Assembly: GCA_002453475.1 (NCBI GenBank)
Contig: DKGY01000091.1
Location: 38,811-48,227, forward strand
Direction of reading: 5' to 3'
DNA: 9,417 bases
DNA from: Clostridium sp. UBA6758
GTDB lineage: Bacteria; Bacillota; Clostridia; Clostridiales; Clostridiaceae
Under the pieces are notes generated by a model, which saw only the letters and a program-made list of their open reading frames with translations, was not told the origin of the DNA and did not search any database. A program made the position numbers and the translations under genes. This document shows positions 1 through 5,734 of this stretch, one piece after another; position 1 is the first letter of the stretch, and each line of letters starts with the position of its first letter.

Positions 1-45
1 GTCAAAAACACTTTGCTTGATTTCTAAAACTTTATATGCCTCCAT
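1..45 (-). CDS. N-terminal fragment of a HypB-like GTPase (partial)
   Basis: Only 15 codons are inside the window, reading MEAYKVLEIKQSVFD from the ATG at 45 to the left edge, where the frame stays open. A purine-rich ribosome binding site (GGGGGAGAGG) lies about 4 bases before the ATG, and a good promoter lies further upstream, so this is a real gene start and not chance. From memory the residues resemble the N-terminus of clostridial HypB-type nickel-insertion GTPases, where an 'EIK.SVF..ND' segment precedes the P-loop. HypB supplies nickel for [NiFe]-hydrogenase maturation. The P-loop and all catalytic residues lie outside the window, so the family call is weak. The gene is divergent from the TetR regulator, which may control it. 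Confidence 0.4.
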   Translation of the reverse strand, partial: MEAYKVLEIKQSVFD

Positions 46-130
46 ATAACCTCTCCCCCATTTCATATTTAATTTAGGTTATTTTATTGAAGTAGCTTCC
101 AATATATAATTACCAGCTATTCCACAATAT

Positions 131-150
131 AACATAACAGTTGTTATGTT
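131..150. promoter_or_regulatory. Palindromic operator candidate for the adjacent TetR regulator
   Basis: Perfect 8-base inverted arms AACATAAC and GTTATGTT are separated by AGTT. The palindrome covers roughly -5 to +15 relative to the start point predicted for the leftward gene, a position where bound protein would block initiation. TetR-family proteins usually bind palindromes of this size in the divergent region next to their own gene. Binding by this regulator is inferred. Confidence 0.55.
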
Positions 151-151
151 T

Positions 152-180
152 ATGATATAATACATATTTTCCTTTGTCAA
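152..180 (-). promoter_or_regulatory. Promoter of the leftward HypB-like gene
   Basis: On the minus strand a perfect -35 TTGACA (180-175) is followed, after 17 bases, by TATCAT (157-152), 5 of 6 matches to the -10 consensus. The predicted start near 145 gives a leader of about 100 bases before the ATG at 45. The palindrome at 131-150 overlaps the predicted start. Confidence 0.65.
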
Positions 181-281
181 TGAATTAACATTCAAAATAA
201 TAAATATATTATGAAAATATTTAATGCTATATTCTTTAAACACTGGTACTGTGATAAAGGAAAACTTATATTGTAAAATTA

Positions 282-290
282 TGATATACT
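282..290 (+). promoter_or_regulatory. Extended -10 promoter of the TetR gene
   Basis: TGaTATACT is an extended -10 element. No convincing -35 sits 16-18 bases upstream, which is tolerated for extended -10 promoters. Transcription would start near 297, only a few bases before the GGGGTG ribosome binding site, giving a very short leader. The operator candidate is about 140 bases away, so self-repression through it is less obvious than repression of the divergent gene. Confidence 0.45.
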
Positions 291-312
291 ATTTATAAAT
301 GGGGTGAATAAT

Positions 313-921
313 ATGGACGCTAATCAACAAAATCAAAAAAAACAACGTATTTTAGATGCCGCAATTAGTGTATTTATAGAAAATGGCTTTGAAGAAACAA
401 GTTTGCGTGAAATAGCCTCAGCTGCTGGTCTTACTACTGGTGCCATATATCATCATTTTAAGAATAAGGACGAGCTATTCTACCATGCAGTAAAGGAAGC
501 TACGTACTTTGCTCAAAAGCTCTCTGAAAAAGATGAAAGTAGTAATCTTAAAAGCACTGAAAATATGTTAAATGAAATTAGTAATAAAGTTAGAGAACGT
601 ATGTCAAAGGTTAATGAGCAGCGTCTTTTAGTTTTATTAATAGGTTATGTGTTATCAAAAGGTGGGTCTCTTAGTGAAAGCCTTAAACAAGATTATAATG
701 AAATAATCAACAAAGTAGCAGATATGTACTTTTACGCATTTGGTATTGAAAATGAAGACTATAAAAAAAGTCTTGCTACTATTTTAATAGCAGCACTAGA
801 CGGTATTGCAATGCAATATTCCCTTGGGGTCTTAAAGCAGGAAGATGAAAAGTTTAAGGACACCTTTGTTAATTTTTTTGTGGAAAGCATTCCTGCATTT
901 ATGCAAAAAAATAAACTCTAA
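313..921 (+). CDS. TetR/AcrR-family transcriptional regulator
   Basis: A 202-residue cytoplasmic DNA-binding repressor of usual TetR length. The N-terminal domain has the family pattern: RILDAAISVFIENGFEETS (about residues 12-30), then the helix-turn-helix LREIASAAGLTTGAIYHHF (31-49) and KNKDELF (50-56). The C-terminal part is helical and divergent, as expected of a ligand-binding dimerisation domain, so the inducer cannot be predicted. I chose the ATG at 313 because GGGGTG at 301-306 lies 6 bases upstream as a ribosome binding site; a GTG in frame at 304 would start inside that site. It is divergent from the HypB-like gene, and a palindrome at that gene's start point is the likely operator. 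The gene ends at a bidirectional terminator shared with the convergent cyclase operon. Confidence 0.93.
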   Translation: MDANQQNQKKQRILDAAISVFIENGFEETSLREIASAAGLTTGAIYHHFKNKDELFYHAVKEATYFAQKLSEKDESSNLKSTENMLNEISNKVRERMSKVNEQRLLVLLIGYVLSKGGSLSESLKQDYNEIINKVADMYFYAFGIENEDYKKSLATILIAALDGIAMQYSLGVLKQEDEKFKDTFVNFFVESIPAFMQKNKL

Positions 922-933
922 GCTAAGTTACAT

Positions 934-975
934 AAAACAAGGATACTTGTAATCTCTACACAGTACCCTTGTTTT
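934..975. terminator. Bidirectional terminator between TetR and the cyclase operon
   Basis: The arms AAAACAAGGATACT (934-947) and AGTACCCTTGTTTT (962-975) pair with a single A-C mismatch. The loop can form a further TGTA/TACA stem. The plus strand ends in a T run; the minus strand ends in TTTTATGT. It therefore serves the convergent TetR gene and the operon whose last stop codon is at 984. Confidence 0.85.
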
Positions 976-983
976 TACTATTA

Positions 984-1919
984 TTAAAAGAAATAGTATC
1001 CATCCCCACCTAGCTTTTTAGCTTTATACATTGCTCTATCTGCTTCTAATATTAGTTCATCAATATCATTAGCCTCATCGGGTAATATACTAATACCTAT
1101 GCTTAAAGATATTTTTATTTGCTCTTCTTTACAATATAAAATTTCAGTACTATTATTAATTCTGGAGGCTACAGCTTCGCAATCATGGTAACTCTTTATA
1201 GAAGGTAGCAATATTAAAAATTCATCTCCACCAAATCTAGCAATTATATCCCCATTTCTAGTAGATTCTTTTAATATTTCAGCCACATGAATGAGAACCT
1301 CGTCACCTTTTTTATGTCCATATGTATCATTTATATATTTGAATTTATCAACATCTATAAACATAAGCCCTAAAAGACTATTATTTCTTTTAGCATTATT
1401 ATAAAATTCATTTGCCATTTTATAAAATAATGTTCTATTTGCTACACCTGTTAGTCCATCATAATAAGCTAATTTATTAATAGTTTTTTCCTTTTCCTTT
1501 AATTCTTTATTTAAAATATATAATTCATTCACATATTTTTTTAGTTGATGGATACGTAAAAATTGATTAGTCACATCAATAAATTCAATAAGTATAAAAT
1601 TCAAATTATCTTTCTCTATTCTACTTATCTTTAAATTTAAATTTTTATTATTACTTAGCAAATCTTTATGCATTGCTGCCGAAAAAAATATTTTTCTTCC
1701 ATCATTGACTATGCAATTCATTGTATCTTTAAAATAACCTTTATTCAGACTTGGAATAACATCATATATACAGCTATTTATTACCTTATCCTCACTAATA
1801 TGAGTTAAACATTCCATATAGCTATTCCAAAATAAAATTTTTAAATCTTCGTCTAATATTATTATTCCTTCATCTATACTATCTAATATATTATATAAAA
1901 TTCTATCCACAGAAATCAT
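984..1919 (-). CDS. PAS-GGDEF diguanylate cyclase
   Basis: A 311-residue protein predicted to make c-di-GMP from two GTP. Residues about 8-118 look like a PAS sensor domain (ILDSIDEGIIILDEDLKILF near the start, ending IEFIDVTNQ). A charged helical linker follows (about 122-150), then the GGDEF domain from YYDGLTGVANR (152-162) to the C-terminus. The metal-binding aspartate lies in FIDVDKFK (187-194). The active-site motif is canonical GGDEF at 230-234, and RNGD (221-224), five residues upstream, is an intact RxxD product-inhibition site. No transmembrane segment is evident, so it is probably cytoplasmic. It is the last gene of the riboswitch operon: its ATG lies inside the end of the CheC-like gene (17-base overlap), with AGGA about 10 bases upstream. 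The PAS ligand is unknown. Confidence 0.95.
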   Translation of the reverse strand: MISVDRILYNILDSIDEGIIILDEDLKILFWNSYMECLTHISEDKVINSCIYDVIPSLNKGYFKDTMNCIVNDGRKIFFSAAMHKDLLSNNKNLNLKISRIEKDNLNFILIEFIDVTNQFLRIHQLKKYVNELYILNKELKEKEKTINKLAYYDGLTGVANRTLFYKMANEFYNNAKRNNSLLGLMFIDVDKFKYINDTYGHKKGDEVLIHVAEILKESTRNGDIIARFGGDEFLILLPSIKSYHDCEAVASRINNSTEILYCKEEQIKISLSIGISILPDEANDIDELILEADRAMYKAKKLGGDGYYFF

Positions 1920-2538
1920 CTTCTATCATTCCTACTTTATTTAATAATTGACTTAATGAACTTAAAGTAAGATTAATTATTATAGCACCTGCTATTTCTG
2001 AATTGTCTATTTTAAAGGTTATATATAGCATCAAAATATGCTCATACTCTTTGCTCTTTATATTTTTTTCAAAATCTACTTTATTAAATACGTTAACTTC
2101 TGGTAAAGTATAATTTAATCTTAATTTTAGATAATTTCCTATTTCTCCAATTATTGAATTTAATATTATATTACCAATTTCCTTTATAATATCAAAATCT
2201 ATATCAGTAAAATTCATATTACTTAGTTGATTTTCATCATTTTCATTTAAACACAGGTCTATAAATGTTCTCATTTTATCTGCTGGAAATATTAAACTTG
2301 CCTTTCCTCTCAGTTCATCTTCAAATGCTATAGAGGATACCATTATAGTTCCTTGCATTACTTGTGGAAGATAATCATCTATTGCTATTGTTTTTTCATT
2401 TAAACTTAAAATTTTCAAATTTGGTACATTTAATAATATTTTTTTATTTATTATTTCAGACAGTATACTCGCTGATTTACCAACACTTATATTAAATAAC
2501 TCTTTTAATATATCTTCTCTTTCTACTCTATTATTCAT
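1903..2538 (-). CDS. CheC-family CheY-P phosphatase with two intact active sites
   Basis: A 211-residue protein of CheC length (Bacillus CheC is about 209). The CheC/CheX/FliY catalytic signature D/S-x3-E-x2-N-x22-P occurs twice with exact spacing. Numbering from the ATG at 2547, the sites are D12, E16, N19, P42 and D119, E123, N126, P149. CheC proteins hydrolyse the phosphoaspartate of CheY-like receivers, so the receiver encoded just upstream is the obvious substrate. I prefer the ATG at 2538 because AAGGA is 9 bases before it but touches the ATG at 2547, which would add three residues. The start overlaps the receiver's stop by 8 bases (ATGAATAA), suggesting translational coupling. No CheD partner or receptor gene is nearby, unlike Bacillus chemotaxis. 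A non-chemotactic role is possible. Confidence 0.88.
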   Translation of the reverse strand: MNNRVEREDILKELFNISVGKSASILSEIINKKILLNVPNLKILSLNEKTIAIDDYLPQVMQGTIMVSSIAFEDELRGKASLIFPADKMRTFIDLCLNENDENQLSNMNFTDIDFDIIKEIGNIILNSIIGEIGNYLKLRLNYTLPEVNVFNKVDFEKNIKSKEYEHILMLYITFKIDNSEIAGAIIINLTLSSLSQLLNKVGMIEDDFCG

Positions 2539-2902
2539 TTCGAACATTCCTTATTATCTCACATATAGATTTGGCTTTTTCTTCAGTAAAGGGCTTGTTT
2601 ATAAATTCTATTACCCCATATGATTCTATTTCTTCTTTTATACTTTTTTGAACATCTGCAGAAACTACAATTATTTTTGCATTAGAATCATACTCATTTA
2701 TTAGTTTTATCAGTTCTCCTCCATTTAATTTAGGCATTAATAAATCCACAAATGTATAATCAGGTTTAATACTTTTATACTTTTCTAATCCTTCTTCTCC
2801 ATCCTTTGCAAAATAAGTGTTTACACCATCTAAATATTTTACAATTAAATTACCTATTATTTTTTGGGAAAAATTAGAATCGTCAATAATTAAAATATTC
2901 AT
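2531..2902 (-). CDS. Stand-alone CheY-like response regulator receiver
   Basis: A 123-residue single receiver domain with no output domain. The conserved residues are all present: acidic pair D7/D8 (IIDDSNFS), phosphoacceptor D53 (FVDLLMPKLNGGEL), switch serine S81 (VVSAD) and lysine K103 (NKPF). Phosphorylation by a histidine kinase is expected, but no kinase lies in the window. It is the first gene of the operon, with AGGAGG 10 bases before the ATG, downstream of the c-di-GMP-II riboswitch. Its stop overlaps the CheC-like gene, so the two proteins are probably made together as phosphorylated target and phosphatase. It could be a chemotaxis CheY or a receiver acting on the diguanylate cyclase; the sequence does not decide. 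Confidence 0.95.
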   Translation of the reverse strand: MNILIIDDSNFSQKIIGNLIVKYLDGVNTYFAKDGEEGLEKYKSIKPDYTFVDLLMPKLNGGELIKLINEYDSNAKIIVVSADVQKSIKEEIESYGVIEFINKPFTEEKAKSICEIIRNVRNE

Positions 2903-2950
2903 TTTACATATACCTCCTATATTTAGTTATGAATAATTCATCAAATATAA

Positions 2951-2989
2951 AATTAAAACCCTATATTCATAAAATTATGAATATAGGGT
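2951..2989 (-). terminator. Riboswitch-controlled intrinsic terminator
   Basis: On the minus strand the perfect 13-base arms ACCCTATATTCAT (2989-2977) and ATGAATATAGGGT (2970-2958) flank a 6-base AT loop and are followed by TTTAATTTTATA. It lies between the aptamer and the receiver gene, about 50 bases before the start codon, so it acts as an attenuator. Its first bases (2988-2985, CCCT) are also the 3' strand of aptamer P1, and all its G-C pairs but one are in this shared base. It would also end transcripts reading through from the acetyltransferase gene. Confidence 0.9.
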
Positions 2990-3055
2990 CGGTTGCATCA
3001 CTAACTCCATACATATAAGATGCCCAAACTAAATATGTACTTCACAGTTTCCCTT
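2985..3055 (-). promoter_or_regulatory. c-di-GMP-II riboswitch aptamer
   Basis: Read on the minus strand, the conserved blocks of the class II c-di-GMP aptamer occur in order with normal spacing: GGGAAAC (3053-3047), GTTTGGGCA (3029-3021), GAGTTAGT (3007-3000) and TGCAACCGACC (2997-2987). They match what I remember of the Clostridium acetobutylicum aptamer (GGAAAC, TTGGGCA, GAGTTAGT, TGCAACCGACC). The internal stem GCATC/GATGC replaces GCACT/AGTGC of that RNA, which preserves pairing. P1 is AGGG/CCCT, directly abutting AAAC and CGA as expected. AAACT can also pair with AGTTT. A terminator overlaps the 3' end. The controlled genes are a receiver, a CheC-like phosphatase and a diguanylate cyclase. 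Confidence 0.92.
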
Positions 3056-3074
3056 GTATTTTAATCCAATCTAA

Positions 3075-3103
3075 ATTATAACATTTAAATATTATCATTT
3101 AAT
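3075..3103 (-). promoter_or_regulatory. Promoter of the riboswitch operon
   Basis: An extended -10, TGTTATAAT (3083-3075), has a consensus TATAAT hexamer. ATTAAA lies 17 bases upstream as a weak -35 (3103-3098). The predicted start near 3068 is about 13 bases before the aptamer, giving a leader of about 165 bases that holds the aptamer, terminator and ribosome binding site. Confidence 0.7.
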
Positions 3104-3199
3104 ATAAACTGTTTCAATAGTTATTTATCTTAATTTTCAAAGTTATACTTTAATTGGGTTAGTTGACTAATCTTTTATTTGCTCATGCATGTGTCATTT

Positions 3200-3733
3200 T
3201 TATAATGAAAACTCTAATTGATAATCTCTTGTGTCATTTTCATATAGTTCTTGATTTATTTCCTCCGCTTCTTTACAGCCTATTGAAAAATAAAAAGCAA
3301 TTGTTTCTTCAGCAGAACCTGCACAAATATAAATTTTATCTGCTTTCCACTCTCTTGCAACATTTGCAGAAAGTATAAATAACCTTTTGCCTATTCCTTT
3401 ATTTCTACATTCTAAGGTTATGAAAAGTTGATCTAATAAAACATAATTAAATTTTTCACCAAAAAATTTACGGTTAACTGTTGAAAATCCCAATAATTTG
3501 TTATTACTATCAAAAGCACCAATGGCACTTCCACCACTTAAAATAGTTTTTTTCAACTCTCTAAGATGGTATTCATACCCATTTGGCCAATCACAGTCAT
3601 GATAATTGATTTCCACTAATTTACGATTTCCATCCACCTCTCTCCATGCCTTTCCTATATATTGAGATGGGTTCATTTTGTTTATATGCTCACATTCTCC
3701 TAATTCTAATTTTCTATATATAACATTTGACAT
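3200..3733 (-). CDS. GNAT-family N-acetyltransferase
   Basis: A 177-residue protein with the GNAT fold signature: the beta strand LDQLFITLECR (100-110) runs into the acetyl-CoA pyrophosphate-binding loop RNKGIG (110-115) and the helix KRLFILSANVAREW. A later AEETIAFYFSIGC (141-153) matches the family's C-terminal 'A..FY...GF' region. It should transfer an acetyl group from acetyl-CoA to an amine, but the substrate cannot be read from sequence. GGGGAGG lies 7 bases before the ATG at 3733. No strong terminator follows its stop, so transcripts may run to the attenuator at 2951-2989. Nothing ties its function to c-di-GMP beyond position. Confidence 0.88.
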   Translation of the reverse strand: MSNVIYRKLELGECEHINKMNPSQYIGKAWREVDGNRKLVEINYHDCDWPNGYEYHLRELKKTILSGGSAIGAFDSNNKLLGFSTVNRKFFGEKFNYVLLDQLFITLECRNKGIGKRLFILSANVAREWKADKIYICAGSAEETIAFYFSIGCKEAEEINQELYENDTRDYQLEFSL

Positions 3734-3757
3734 ACTTTTACCTCCCCATATTTATGT

Positions 3758-3787
3758 ATAATACCCTTGACTATATAATACTTTGAA
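3758..3787 (-). promoter_or_regulatory. Possible promoter of the acetyltransferase gene
   Basis: On the minus strand TTCAAA (3787-3782) and TATTAT (3763-3758) are 18 bases apart. The start would be near 3751, just before the GGGGAGG site. The match is moderate in AT-rich DNA. Confidence 0.35.
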
Positions 3788-3981
3788 ATCTTTAGAAATT
3801 ACCTTTTTCTATTAAGTCCTTTGCAATAATTTTACTTTTTAATCTTTTGTTTACATAATACACACATTCAAGTAAAAAGCCAATAACTCAAGCTTTAATG
3901 CTTGAATTTATTTTTCCTGCATACTTTAGTAAAATCTTCGTTTTCGATTAAAGTTTTATTTTGAATGAATAATTAACGAAG

Positions 3982-3999
3982 TACTATCCTAAAATAGTA
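3982..3999. repeat. Inverted repeat just upstream of the sstT -35 box
   Basis: TACTAT and ATAGTA are perfect 6-base arms around CCTAAA. The palindrome ends directly before the TTGATA hexamer, so a protein bound here could act as activator or repressor. No cognate regulator is recognised. Confidence 0.35.
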
Positions 4000-4029
4000 T
4001 TGATATAGGTAACTATATGTTTTTATAAT
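4000..4029 (+). promoter_or_regulatory. Promoter of sstT
   Basis: TTGATA (4000-4005) and a consensus TATAAT (4024-4029) are 18 bases apart. The start near 4036 leaves a leader of about 300 bases before the ATG at 4343. A palindrome occupies the spacer. Confidence 0.65.
4003..4018. promoter_or_regulatory. Palindrome inside the sstT promoter spacer
   Basis: ATATAG and CTATAT are perfect 6-base arms around GTAA, placed between the -35 and -10 hexamers. A dimeric repressor bound here would block RNA polymerase. It may be a chance palindrome in AT-rich sequence. Confidence 0.35.
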
Positions 4030-4034
4030 GCTTG

Positions 4035-4104
4035 TCTAAAGGTAAATTCCTGCAATCAAAGTGATTTTATTAAAATTTTGAATTTAATCATATTCACCTT
4101 TAGA
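4035..4104 (+). promoter_or_regulatory. Possible structured 5' leader of sstT
   Basis: TCTAAAGGT (4035-4043), at the predicted 5' end of the transcript, can pair perfectly with ACCTTTAGA (4096-4104), closing a 52-base domain that contains a small AATCA/TGATT hairpin. Further along the leader are GGACA/TGTCC (4171-4192) and CTTCAC/GTGAAG (4225-4240). I see no T-box motif and no known riboswitch signature, nor a terminator hairpin next to the gene. Confidence 0.35.
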
Positions 4105-4342
4105 TTAGATTTACACTAATTTTAATGATAATTTCAAAATAAATTATACTTTCAAATTATTTATTTTATAGGACATTTATGTAAAGGTGTCCATTAATTA
4201 ATTGAAAATTCATATGCTTTTCCACTTCACATTAGTGAAGATTCATGATAAACTTATTTTTACCAAAGTATTTCCTAGTAACAAATTTAAATTCACTGCA
4301 CCTTACTTAGTTTTTATCTTACGTAATAGGAGGAAAAATATT

Positions 4343-5575
4343 ATGAAAAATCTAATGAAGAAATGGAATAAATTAAGTTTAGTAAAAAGAATAATTATAG
4401 GCCTAATCATTGGTATTATATTGGCGGTAACCATTCCTGATGTTGCAAAACCATTATCAATTTTTGGTTCTTTATTTGTCGGTGCTTTAAAAGCCATTGC
4501 ACCTATACTAGTATTATTTTTGGTAACGGGAGCCATTTCACAACATAAAAGTGGTCATGAAACCAATATGAAAACTGTTATCATTCTTTATCTTTTAGGA
4601 ACATTCTTAGCAGGACTTGTTGCTGTTATTGCAAGCTTTATGTTCCCAGTAAGCCTAACCCTTGTAGCTGGTGTTGAAAACATCACGCCTCCTGGCGGTG
4701 TGGTGGAAGTTCTTAAGGCATTACTATTAAACTTAGTTGATAATCCAGTAAAAGCACTTTTTAATGCAAATTACATCGGTATATTAGCTTGGGCAGTAAT
4801 TCTAGGATTCGCTTTGAAAAATGCAGCTAATTCTACAAAATTAATTATTTCTAATATTTCTGATGCATTATCTCAAATGGTTGTATGGGTTATAAGCTTT
4901 GCACCCTTAGGAATCATGGGCCTAGTAGTTGATACTATTGTTACAAGTGGAATAGCTTCACTACTTAGCTATGGAAAATTACTTTTACTTCTGCTTGGTT
5001 GTATGGTCTTTGTAGCTCTTGTTGTAAACCCAATTATGGTGTACGTAGCTATTCGTCAAAACCCATACCCACTTGTATTTAAATGCTTAAAAGAAAGTGG
5101 AATTACAGCATTCTTTACACGTAGTTCAGCTGCTAACATTCCTGTAAATATGAGTTTATGTGAAGAACTAGGTTTAGATAAAGATACTTACTCAGTATCA
5201 ATTCCATTAGGTGCTACCATCAACATGGCTGGTGCAGCTATTACAATTTCTGTTTTGACTCTTGCAGCTGTTCATACTCTTGGTATCCAAGTAGATGTTG
5301 GTACAGCAATAATTCTTAGTGTACTTTCTGCTGTAAGTGCTTGTGGTGCTTCCGGAGTTGCTGGTGGATCACTGTTACTTGTTCCTCTAGCATGTAGCTT
5401 ATTCGGAGTTCCAGGTGACATTGCTATGCAGGTAGTTGGTGTAGGATTTATCGTAGGTGTTATACAAGATTCAGCCGAAACTGCACTTAACTCATCCACA
5501 GATGCACTGTTCACAGCAACAGCTGAATTTAGTAAATGGCGTAAAGAAGGTAAAAAAATTAGTATTACTAAATAA
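4343..5575 (+). CDS. sstT: Na+/serine-threonine symporter SstT
   Basis: A 410-residue membrane protein of the dicarboxylate/amino acid:cation symporter family, with about the length of E. coli SstT (414). SstT imports serine and threonine with sodium. Hydrophobic segments run through most of the protein. The signatures of the transport core are present: [11 protein letters not shown] (259-269), equivalent to the serine-rich hairpin; [15 protein letters not shown] (286-300), where NMAG replaces the NMDGT of glutamate carriers; and [11 protein letters not shown] (333-343) with [10 protein letters not shown] (381-390) in the last helices. The ATG at 4343 is preceded by TAGGAGGA at a normal distance. 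An open frame upstream to a TTG at 4202 would add a hydrophilic 47-residue extension unlike the family and lacks a ribosome binding site. It is monocistronic, ending at a hairpin shared with satP. Confidence 0.95.
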   Translation: MKNLMKKWNKLSLVKRIIIGLIIGIILAVTIPDVAKPLSIFGSLFVGALKAIAPILVLFLVTGAISQHKSGHETNMKTVIILYLLGTFLAGLVAVIASFMFPVSLTLVAGVENITPPGGVVEVLKALLLNLVDNPVKALFNANYIGILAWAVILGFALKNAANSTKLIISNISDALSQMVVWVISFAPLGIMGLVVDTIVTSGIASLLSYGKLLLLLLGCMVFVALVVNPIMVYVAIRQNPYPLVFKCLKESGITAFFTRSSAANIPVNMSLCEELGLDKDTYSVSIPLGATINMAGAAITISVLTLAAVHTLGIQVDVGTAIILSVLSAVSACGASGVAGGSLLLVPLACSLFGVPGDIAMQVVGVGFIVGVIQDSAETALNSSTDALFTATAEFSKWRKEGKKISITK

Positions 5576-5602
5576 AATTTAAATGTAGTGCAATTTTTAC
5601 AC

Positions 5603-5667
5603 TTATAAGGTTTTAAAGCCTCCTAAGAATAGTCTATAAACTATCAGGAGGCTTTAAAATCTTATAA
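5603..5667. terminator. Long bidirectional hairpin terminator after sstT
   Basis: Arms of 22 bases (5603-5624 and 5646-5667) pair along their whole length with one G-U wobble; the core is AAAGCCTCCT/AGGAGGCTTT. The loop forms a second stem ATAGT/ACTAT (5629-5633, 5640-5644). The core is followed by T-containing AT-rich sequence on both strands. It lies between the convergent sstT and satP genes. Confidence 0.8.
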
Positions 5668-5701
5668 ACAACTAAATTCCACTTTACATATCAATAATAT
5701 A

Positions 5702-5729
5702 TAAAAAGGTGATGAAAAATTCATCACCT
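5702..5729 (-). terminator. Intrinsic terminator of satP
   Basis: On the minus strand AGGTGATGAA and TTCATCACCT are perfect 10-base arms with a TTT loop, followed by TTTTTAT. It begins 6 bases after the satP stop codon. Confidence 0.92.
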
Positions 5730-5734
5730 AAATA

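Larger units (their letters stand above)
3734..4342. other. 609-base intergenic region upstream of sstT
   Basis: No convincing gene is present. The left part holds the acetyltransferase's start signals. A small stem TCAAGC/GCTTGA (3888-3905) followed by ATTTATTTTT looks like a plus-strand terminator, though no plus-strand gene precedes it. From 3982 the sstT promoter and two palindromes are seen, then a leader of about 300 bases with several possible stems. The frame open from 4202 to 4342, in phase with sstT, has no start signals and is probably chance. Confidence 0.6.

Noticed and set aside
304..312. GTG at 304 as the TetR start
   Set aside because: It lies within GGGGTG, which is correctly spaced as the ribosome binding site for the ATG at 313.
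3190..3241. Direct repeat GTGTCATTTT at the end of the acetyltransferase gene
   Set aside because: Only about 10 bases in AT-rich sequence, without further copies; probably chance.
3163..3378. Plus-strand 71-residue open frame
   Set aside because: Antisense to the acetyltransferase gene, with no ribosome binding site and no family resemblance.
3888..3920. Plus-strand terminator TCAAGC/GCTTGA followed by a T-rich stretch
   Set aside because: Only 6 pairs, and no plus-strand gene lies upstream for it to serve; kept only as a note in the intergenic entry.
3936..3981. Inverted repeat CTTCGTT/AACGAAG
   Set aside because: Seven-base arms 32 bases apart with no promoter or terminator context; not strong enough to call.
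4202..4342. In-frame N-terminal extension of sstT from a TTG at 4202
   Set aside because: No ribosome binding site precedes it, the 47 residues do not resemble the family, and TAGGAGGA sits correctly before the ATG at 4343.
4036..4342. T-box leader for sstT
   Set aside because: The conserved T-box sequence (AGGGTGGNACCGCG-like) and an adjacent terminator are absent.
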